Assembly (NCBI GenBank): GCA_023397655.1
Contig: JAEWTW010000005.1
Coordinates: 1 to 35,014, forward strand
Direction: 5' to 3'
Length of the DNA: 35,014 bases
Origin: Bacillota bacterium
GTDB taxonomy: Bacteria > Bacillota > Clostridia > Christensenellales > SZUA-584
The first letter of the stretch is position 1. Each line of letters starts with the position of its first letter. The notes beneath the pieces are model-generated. The model was not told the origin of the DNA, searched no databases, and saw nothing but the letters and a program-made list of their open reading frames with translations. The translations under genes and the position numbers were made by a program. Of the stretch, positions 23,995 to 35,014 are shown in pieces.

Positions 23995-24510
23995 ATGAAG
24001 CGGTCATGCGTTCAGATATATACAGGCGATGGCAAGGGCAAGACCACCGCGGCGGCAGGGCTGGCGCTGCGCGCTGTGGGCAGAGGGCTTTGCGTGAAGG
24101 TGGTGCAGTTTTTGAAGGGCCGCGATTCCGGTGAGGTAAAAGCGCTGGAGGGCCTGGGCGTGGAGGTGCTGCGCGTATCGGCGGGCGGCAAGTTTTCGTG
24201 GGAGCTGAGCGACGATGAGCGGGCGAAGCTGCGGCACGATGTGCGCAACACGTTGGCCGTGATCGGCGGCTGGCTGGGTGAAGCGGACTTGGTGATACTG
24301 GACGAAGCGTTGGGCGCTCTGCAGAGCGGGGCTCTGGAGCTCGGCGAGATCGTTCATATTATAGAAGAACGGGGCGGTACCGAAATCGTGCTGACGGGGC
24401 GCAATGCGCCGGACGAGCTGGTACGGCTGGCTGATCTGGTGACGGAGATGCGGCCGGTGAAGCATTACATGGATGCGGGTGTGCCGGCGCGGAAAGGGAT
24501 CGAGTTTTGA
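23995..24510 (+). CDS. cobO: Cob(I)yrinic acid a,c-diamide adenosyltransferase (CobO/BtuR)
   Basis: This enzyme adds the adenosyl group from ATP to reduced corrinoids. The 171-residue protein has IYTGDGKGKTTAAAG with the P-loop at 11-18, VVQFLKGR, LVILDEALGAL, IVLTGRNAPDEL and the conserved C-terminal RKGIEF, all of the BtuR/CobO/CobA family at normal length. Its stop overlaps the cobU start by one to three bases. With cobU and cobS it forms the adenosylation and lower-ligand assembly steps of cobamide synthesis or cobinamide salvage. cobC and cobT are not seen. Confidence 0.93.
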   Translation: MKRSCVQIYTGDGKGKTTAAAGLALRAVGRGLCVKVVQFLKGRDSGEVKALEGLGVEVLRVSAGGKFSWELSDDERAKLRHDVRNTLAVIGGWLGEADLVILDEALGALQSGALELGEIVHIIEERGGTEIVLTGRNAPDELVRLADLVTEMRPVKHYMDAGVPARKGIEF

Positions 24511-25067
24511 GCGGCTTGATGCTGGTGACGGGCGGCGCGCGCAGCGGCAAGAGCACGTATGCCGAGACTGTGGCGCGGGAGTCAGGCCTTGTTGTAGGCT
24601 ATATCGCCACAGGCCTTGCGATGGACGAGGACATGAGCGCCCGTATTGCGCGGCATAAAGCACAGCGTCCCTCACAGTGGCCGACGTTCGAGATGCATCG
24701 CGGTTTTGCGGCGCTGGGGGACGACGTACGGTTTGATGCGTGCGGGCTGTTTTTGCTGGATTGTCTGACGATACTGGTGACCAACCATATGATGGACAGC
24801 GAGCTGGACTTTGACGTCTGTTCGATAGAGGATGTGGACAGGCTGGAGGAGTCCGTTGCCGCCGAGGTGGAAGCTCTGCTGGACTTGATGGACCGGCGGG
24901 GCAAGCGGCTCATCGTCGTGACCAACGAAGTGGGGATGGGCGTGGTGCCTGCGTTTCGCATGGGCAGCCTGTTTCGAGACATGGCGGGGCGGATGAACGC
25001 GCGCGTGGCGCGCCGCGCGGAAGAGGTGGTCTGCATGATATCCGGGCTGCCGCTTCGGCTGAAGTGA
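24507..25067 (+). CDS. cobU: Adenosylcobinamide kinase / adenosylcobinamide-phosphate guanylyltransferase
   Basis: CobU phosphorylates adenosylcobinamide and then attaches GMP from GTP, preparing it for CobS. The 186-residue protein has the P-loop GGARSGKS at 9-16, YIATG at 32-36, RIARHKAQRP with the nucleotide-accepting His50, LLDCLTILVTN, VTNEVGMGVVP and the usual C-terminal RVARRAEEVVCMISGLP. Start TTG 24507 overlaps the cobO stop; an ATG at 24519 would shorten it by four residues. The transcript then runs into a repeat cluster before cobS. Confidence 0.94.
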   Translation: MSGLMLVTGGARSGKSTYAETVARESGLVVGYIATGLAMDEDMSARIARHKAQRPSQWPTFEMHRGFAALGDDVRFDACGLFLLDCLTILVTNHMMDSELDFDVCSIEDVDRLEESVAAEVEALLDLMDRRGKRLIVVTNEVGMGVVPAFRMGSLFRDMAGRMNARVARRAEEVVCMISGLPLRLK

Positions 25068-25082
25068 TGGGATTGGTTGGAT

Positions 25083-25140
25083 AAGACCGCAGGGACGCTG
25101 TCCCCGCACCCCTGCTCAAGGGACTCGTCCCTTGAGAATC
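25083..25140. repeat. Dispersed palindromic intergenic element, copy C
   Basis: Starts aagaccgc, has GGGAC-gct-GTCCC at 25,092-25,104 and a second palindrome CTCAAGGGAC-tc-GTCCCTTGAG at 25,115-25,136, ending gaatccc. The same layout occurs at 3342-3400. It follows cobU by 15 bases and could act as its terminator-like 3' end, though no T run follows. Confidence 0.78.
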
Positions 25141-25151
25141 CCGCTTGTGCC

Positions 25152-25179
25152 TTGCCGCTGTGCGACAAGGCGGTATAAT
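25152..25179 (+). promoter_or_regulatory. Weak promoter candidate upstream of cobS
   Basis: TTGCCG, 16 bases, TATAAT (25,174-25,179). The -10 is perfect but the -35 is poor and cobS is 260 bases away. Confidence 0.3.
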
Positions 25180-25201
25180 TTCAGTATACTGGATGTATCA
25201 T

Positions 25202-25310
25202 AGGCTGGCAGTTATCCCTCCCTCCGTCAGACTTTGCCTGCCACCTCCCTAAGAGTGAGAAAGGCCAAAAGCTAGCTGGAGGAGACCCTTCGCTTTGCTC
25301 AGGATGACAT
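25202..25310. repeat. Two further interspersed-repeat-like segments
   Basis: 25,216-25,254 (ccctccgtcag...cctgccacctccctaagag) resembles a repeat common between genes of gut Firmicutes. 25,282-25,310, read on the minus strand, is tgtcatcctgagcaaagcga continuing agggtctc, a motif that I remember as widespread in bacterial intergenic DNA. Both assignments are from memory; within this window each occurs once. Confidence 0.45.
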
Positions 25311-25325
25311 GATGAAAGAAAGTTT

Positions 25326-25416
25326 GGAAAATGCGGAGCACTTTCCTGATGGGTTTCAAAAGGGACGCTGTCCCTTTGGCGGTGGTTTGGAGGCAGCGCC
25401 TCCAAGGTCTTAATAA
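25326..25416. repeat. Dispersed palindromic intergenic element, copy D (inverted relative to copy A)
   Basis: Holds ggaaaatgcggagcactttcc (25,326-25,345), AAAGGGAC-gct-GTCCCTTT (25,359-25,377) and TGGAGGC-agc-GCCTCCA (25,388-25,404), ending ggtcttaataa. The last 29 bases are the reverse complement of 3342-3370 with one mismatch. It ends 21 bases before cobS. With copy C it fills the 370-base gap between cobU and cobS, which has no gene. Confidence 0.82.
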
Positions 25417-25437
25417 CTTCTCGAGATAAGGAGCCGG

Positions 25438-26202
25438 ATGAAAAGCTTTGTGATGATGCTGTCGTTCTTTACGCGGATACCTGTGAAGGCGACGGACAGC
25501 ATTGATGAAAACGCGTACAGGAAGGGCATCAAATGGCTGCCGGTGATCGGGCTGCTGCTGGGCATAGCGGCAGGCGCGGTGTCGCTGCTGCAGGTTGTTG
25601 CGGGGCCGTATCTGGCGGCGTTTTTGGCGGTGCTGGCTTATCTGCTGCTGACGGGCGGGCTGCACGCGGACGGACTGTCGGACACGGTGGACGCGTTCGG
25701 CGCGCAGCGGGACAGGGAGAAAACGCTCGCGATACTGAAGGACAGCCATATCGGCGCGTTCGGGGCGCTGGCGCTCATCGTGCTGGTCGTGGGCGATACC
25801 GTCGCGCTGGGGAGCGCGGGCCGTGAAGCGTGGCTGTTCCCGCTGGCGGGGCGGGCGGCGGCGCTGCTCGTCGCGCGGGCGTTTCCCTGCGCGCGCCCGG
25901 GCGGGCTGGGGCAGTGGTTCATAGATGGCGTGAAATGGGGACATGTCATATTCGCGGCGCTGCTGTATGCGGCGGCGGCTTTCGCGGCCAGCACTGACTA
26001 CGGTCGGATGGCTTGGATGCCGGGAACCTTCGCGGCGATGCTGGGCGCATTCGCGCTGGCGGCGGGTGTAACACTGCTGATTGTCAGCCGTTTTTCGCGC
26101 CGCATCGGCGGCATCACGGGCGACATCGTGGGCTTTTCCGTGGAAGCGTCGCAGCTGATTTTCCTGCTGGCGGCGGCTGTGCTTCATGGTCTTATCAAAT
26201 AG
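25438..26202 (+). CDS. cobS: Adenosylcobinamide-GDP ribazoletransferase
   Basis: CobS joins adenosylcobinamide-GDP with alpha-ribazole (or its phosphate) to make the complete cobamide, at the membrane. The 254-residue protein starts at ATG 25438 after AAGGAGCCGG. It has the family start SFFTRIPVK, TGGLHADGLSDTVDAFG with the acidic metal-binding cluster (72-87), KDSHIGAFGALAL and GDIVGFSVEASQLI, and about six membrane segments. Length is typical (about 250). Coding direction matches cobO-cobU, but 370 bases of repeats separate it from cobU. Confidence 0.93.
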   Translation: MKSFVMMLSFFTRIPVKATDSIDENAYRKGIKWLPVIGLLLGIAAGAVSLLQVVAGPYLAAFLAVLAYLLLTGGLHADGLSDTVDAFGAQRDREKTLAILKDSHIGAFGALALIVLVVGDTVALGSAGREAWLFPLAGRAAALLVARAFPCARPGGLGQWFIDGVKWGHVIFAALLYAAAAFAASTDYGRMAWMPGTFAAMLGAFALAAGVTLLIVSRFSRRIGGITGDIVGFSVEASQLIFLLAAAVLHGLIK

Positions 26203-26242
26203 CGCGGCGATAAATCTGTCACGAAGCGACAAAAATCATGCT

Positions 26243-26270
26243 TTGACAAACGGTGCGGACGCTATATAAT
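26243..26270 (+). promoter_or_regulatory. Strong sigma-A promoter upstream of the DUF gene
   Basis: TTGACA (26,243-26,248), 16 bases, TATAAT (26,265-26,270), about 36 bases before the start codon. Confidence 0.82.
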
Positions 26271-26305
26271 GAAGACGCGGGACAAAATATGAAAGAGGGA
26301 CGGTT

Positions 26306-26713
26306 ATGGGAAACTCGATAAATGATATCTTGATGGAAGACTTTCAGAACGTTGTCAGCGAGCTGCTCATCAGAAACAGAAGCATACTTGATATATTGAC
26401 AAAAATTCAGACCAGTGACGCGCGTGTGAACCGGGCTGTGGTGAAATCAGTCACCCACTGCGGCTGCATTCAGATAGAAGGCAAAAAGCAGGCATTCCCC
26501 GATGAAGCCAGCATGAACGAGCTTTCGGGGCTGGTGTCCACACAGGTGAAAGGCGAGCTGTGTCCTGAATGCCGGCGGACGCTGGAGAAAGAGATCGGCG
26601 GGGCGCTTTTCTACCTGGCGGCGCTGTGCAACACGATGGGAATCAGCATGTACGACGTGATACTCAAGGAAAAGGAAACGCTGGATACGCTGGGTAGTTA
26701 CAGCCTGAGGTAG
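26306..26713 (+). CDS. Conserved clostridial protein of unknown function with CxC and CxxC motifs
   Basis: This 135-residue protein is preceded by GAGGGACGGTT. It reads MEDFQNVVSELLIRNRSILD early, then VVKSVTHCGCIQI with C-G-C, then LCPECRRTLEKEIGGALFYL with C-x-x-C, and DVILKEKETLDTLGSYSLR at the end. I have seen this pattern in many Clostridia, where it is sometimes labelled DUF1573; I am not sure of the number. The four cysteines suggest a metal site. The segment EIGGALFYLAALCNTMGISMYDVI resembles the helix pair of MazG-like pyrophosphohydrolases, but the acidic catalytic residues are not clear. It has its own promoter and terminator, so is monocistronic. The function is unknown. Confidence 0.8.
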   Translation: MGNSINDILMEDFQNVVSELLIRNRSILDILTKIQTSDARVNRAVVKSVTHCGCIQIEGKKQAFPDEASMNELSGLVSTQVKGELCPECRRTLEKEIGGALFYLAALCNTMGISMYDVILKEKETLDTLGSYSLR

Positions 26714-26730
26714 CAACCGTATCGATGACG

Positions 26731-26760
26731 AGCGGCAGCGACAAGCGCCGCTTTTGTTTT
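26731..26760 (+). terminator. Intrinsic terminator after the DUF gene
   Basis: AGCGGC (26,731-26,736) pairs with GCCGCT (26,747-26,752), followed by TTTGTTTT. Confidence 0.75.
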
Positions 26761-26815
26761 ATGGACTGAACCGACAAAATAACAAATGATTCGACAGGAG
26801 AACAGAAGGAAGGCC

Positions 26816-28069
26816 ATGAAAGTACCATTCATCACCAAAAAGCAGGCGGAAGAGATCATCAAAACCTATCCTACCCCGTTCCATATTTATGACGAACGCG
26901 GCATACGGGAAAACGCGCGCGAGCTCAAAGCGGCGTTTGCGTGGAACAAGGGGTTTCGGGAATACTTTGCGGTGAAAGCGACGCCCAATCCCGCGATACT
27001 GAGAGTATTGAAAGAAGAGGGATGCGGAGCGGACTGCTCGTCGCTGACGGAGCTGATGATGGCCGAAGCTGTTGGCTTTACCGGTGAGGACATCATGTTC
27101 TCGTCCAACGTGACGCCCAAGGAGGACTATCTGCTGGCGGCAAAGCTGAACGCGATCATCAATCTGGACGACATCACGCACATCGATTTTCTGGAAGAAC
27201 TGGCAGGCATACCTGAACTGATCGGCTGCCGCTACAACCCGGGCGGGCATTTTAAGCTGGAGAACCAGATCATGGACAGCCCGGGCGAAGCCAAATACGG
27301 CTTTACGCGCAAACAGATGTCTCAAGGCTTCAAGACGCTGATGGATAAAGGGGCGAAGCGGTTTGGGCTGCATGCGTTTTTGGCATCCAGCACCACCACG
27401 GACGGTTACTATCCCAAGCTGGCGAGGCTGCTGTTTGAGACGGCGGTAGAATTAAAGAAGGAAACGGGCGCCAAGATCGCATTCATCAACCTGTCAGGCG
27501 GCGTGGGCATACCCTACAAGCCGGGCCAGAGGGGCAACGATATCATGCGCATCGGGGAACTGGTGCGGCAGGAGTTCGAAAAGGTGATGGTGCCCGCGGG
27601 CCTCGGCGACGTGGCGATATACACCGAGCTGGGCCGGTATATGCTGGCGCCGTACGGACATCTGGTGACCACGGCAATGCATCGCAAGGACATATACAAG
27701 CAGTACATCGGCGTAGACGCGTGTGCGGCCAACCTGATGCGGCCTGCGATGTACGGCGCATATCATCACATCACGGTGCTGGGCAAGGAGAATGCGCCGC
27801 TTGACCACAAATACGATGTGACGGGAGGGCTTTGCGAGAACAACGATAAGTTTGCGATCGACCGGATGCTGCCCGCCATAGAAATGGGCGACATACTGGT
27901 GATACACGACACGGGCGCTCACGGCTTCGCAATGGGCTACAACTATAACGGCAAGCTGCGCAGCGCGGAGCTGCTGCTGAAAGAGGACGGCAGCGTGGAG
28001 TTGATCCGCCGCGCCGAGACGCCCAAAGATTATTTCGCGACATTTGATTTCACGGGCCTTTTTAAATAA
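26816..28069 (+). CDS. lysA: Diaminopimelate decarboxylase
   Basis: This group IV PLP enzyme (alanine-racemase-like fold) decarboxylates meso-diaminopimelate to lysine. I choose ATG 26816 after GAAGGAAGGCC, giving 417 residues starting MKVPFITKKQAEEI; an earlier ATG at 26786 lacks a ribosome site. Seen are YFAVKATPNP with the Schiff-base Lys54, CSSLTELMMA, INLSGGVGIPY (phosphate loop), ELGRYMLAPYG and GGLCENNDKF with the active-site Cys expected in DapDC. Related ornithine/arginine decarboxylases share the fold, but the G-x-C-E-x-x-D motif favours DapDC. A terminator at 28,096 separates it from rpoB. Confidence 0.87.
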   Translation: MKVPFITKKQAEEIIKTYPTPFHIYDERGIRENARELKAAFAWNKGFREYFAVKATPNPAILRVLKEEGCGADCSSLTELMMAEAVGFTGEDIMFSSNVTPKEDYLLAAKLNAIINLDDITHIDFLEELAGIPELIGCRYNPGGHFKLENQIMDSPGEAKYGFTRKQMSQGFKTLMDKGAKRFGLHAFLASSTTTDGYYPKLARLLFETAVELKKETGAKIAFINLSGGVGIPYKPGQRGNDIMRIGELVRQEFEKVMVPAGLGDVAIYTELGRYMLAPYGHLVTTAMHRKDIYKQYIGVDACAANLMRPAMYGAYHHITVLGKENAPLDHKYDVTGGLCENNDKFAIDRMLPAIEMGDILVIHDTGAHGFAMGYNYNGKLRSAELLLKEDGSVELIRRAETPKDYFATFDFTGLFK

Positions 28070-28095
28070 CTGACTTTATAAAAATCACGCTGATG

Positions 28096-28140
28096 ATGGC
28101 TTGCCGGCTGCAAAGAATGTGCGAAGGCAGGCTATTTTTG
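28096..28140 (+). terminator. Intrinsic terminator of lysA
   Basis: ATGGCTTGCC (28,096-28,105) pairs with GGCAGGCTAT (28,126-28,135) including two G-T pairs, followed by TTTTT. Confidence 0.75.
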
Positions 28141-28201
28141 AACTTTTTGAAAACACTGCATTTATCGTGTGTAAAAATGTTTCCGCACGCACCAATTTTT
28201 G

Positions 28202-28230
28202 TTGACAAGCAATTATCGGTGTAGTAGTAT
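28202..28230 (+). promoter_or_regulatory. Promoter of rpoB
   Basis: TTGACA (28,202-28,207), 17 bases, TAGTAT (28,225-28,230). The predicted 5' leader is about 190 bases long. Confidence 0.8.
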
Positions 28231-28307
28231 GTTATATTGCATTAACGTGTTCATAATAGGGGGAGTGTCTAATTTGCCGGTAACTTAATCGAGCTAATTA
28301 TAACAGT

Positions 28308-28367
28308 AAAGGCAGCGTCGCGGAATAAAACGGGCCGTTTATGGGAACAATCTGCGAGTGCCTTTTT
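28308..28367 (+). promoter_or_regulatory. Structured rpoB leader, possible attenuator
   Basis: AAAGGCA (28,308-28,314) and TGCCTTT (28,359-28,365), continued inward by TCGC/GCGA, form a long stem; AAACG/CGTTT nests inside. The right arm runs into TTTTT, so the hairpin resembles an intrinsic terminator placed about 55 bases before rpoB. No known riboswitch or ribosomal-protein leader is recognised. Confidence 0.45.
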
Positions 28368-28424
28368 CCATGAAACTTAAAGTGTCGATATTTTTAGCAT
28401 AACGGGAGTGTGGTTTAAAAGCGT

Positions 28425-32456
<4,032 letters not shown>

Positions 32457-32642
32457 CGTCGCGCCCGGGAACCCGCCGCCCCTCCCTTGCCTCGCGCGGG
32501 GGAGGGGGCCGGGGGGTCGACCCCGGGCCCGCCGCATCCCAGCCGCAAGGGCCTTCGACATAAGCTTCGCGTCCCAACCGCTGCGCCGTGTCCACGGCGC
32601 AGCCAGCTGCGGGGAAGTCCTCCCGCCATACGAGGTAACCGT
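32457..32642 (+). other. GC-rich rpoB-rpoC intergenic region with hairpins
   Basis: This 186-base gap contains CCCCTCCC with GGGAGGGG, a GGGGTCGACCCC palindrome, and a perfect CTGCGCCGTG-tc-CACGGCGCAG hairpin at 32,581-32,602. No T run follows, so none looks like a terminator. GAGGTAACCGT provides the rpoC ribosome site. No gene is seen. Confidence 0.65.

Positions 32643-35014
<2,372 letters not shown>

Noticed and set aside
25249..26232. 327-codon minus-strand frame opposite cobS
   Set aside because: Arg/Gln/His-rich shadow of a GC-rich membrane protein gene that also runs through the repeat cluster; cobS is far better supported.
28255..28290. Five-codon leader peptide (TTG CCG GTA ACT TAA) after GGGGGAG in the rpoB leader
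   Set aside because: Too short to tell from chance and with no regulatory codon run.

Overview
The window is best read as two pieces of DNA from two different bacteria joined inside one rpoB gene. Positions 1 to about 29,870 look like a Gram-positive member of the Bacillota, probably class Clostridia. The evidence is an rpmH-rnpA-yidD-yidC-jag cluster, a Noc-type ParB protein, DnaD- and DnaI-like primosome proteins, a BlaI/M56 regulatory pair, an LCP domain, type II thymidine kinase, RlmH with a YycJ/WalJ-like hydrolase, many TTG/GTG starts behind GGAGG sites, and near-consensus TTGACA/TATAAT promoters. From about 29,870 to the end, GC content rises, ATA isoleucine codons almost vanish, and the RpoB C-terminal part and RpoC look like Desulfovibrionales proteins. 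A MAG assembly chimera through a conserved stretch of rpoB is the simplest explanation. I cannot name a species for either side.

Layout of the Bacillota part. 1-126: right end of an IS3-family element. 223-1233 (-): lipoprotein. 1433-2017 (+): thymidine kinase, facing a minus-strand group of a PhzF-like isomerase and two tandem paralogous small proteins, one of them frameshifted. 3538-4695 (-): class I aminotransferase. 4869-8010 (+): DUF1294-like membrane protein, then rpmH-rnpA-yidD-yidC-jag (ribosome, RNase P, membrane insertion, RNA binding). 8113-8784 (+): cyclophilin lipoprotein. 8928-14013 (-): sugar isomerase-like protein, oligoendopeptidase F, DnaI-like loader, and a DnaD-like protein with four repeats. 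14350-15672 (+): murA. 15833-18618 (+): BlaI-type repressor overlapping an unusual M56 protease fused to an LCP domain. 18910-21447: a small membrane-anchored protein, then a minus-strand pair of an acyltransferase-like protein and a zinc-ribbon membrane protein. 21552-23882 (-): noc, rlmH and walJ-like hydrolase. 23995-26202 (+): cobO, cobU and cobS for cobamide assembly, split by a repeat cluster. 26306-28069 (+): DUF protein and diaminopimelate decarboxylase. 28202 onward: rpoB promoter, structured leader, and rpoB up to the junction.

Several genes fit a cell-envelope and chromosome-maintenance theme: murA, lysA, possibly the aminotransferase, the LCP fusion, yidC, noc, dnaD and dnaI. The most interesting candidate system is the BlaI-like regulator with the M56-LCP fusion. 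In it, the intramembrane-type sensor protease known from BlaR1 carries an extracellular LytR-CpsA-Psr domain where BlaR1 has a penicillin-binding domain, and a perfect inverted repeat lies over the -10 of its promoter. Dispersed palindromic intergenic elements occur near 3.4 kb and 25.1-25.4 kb. No tRNA, rRNA or CRISPR array was seen.
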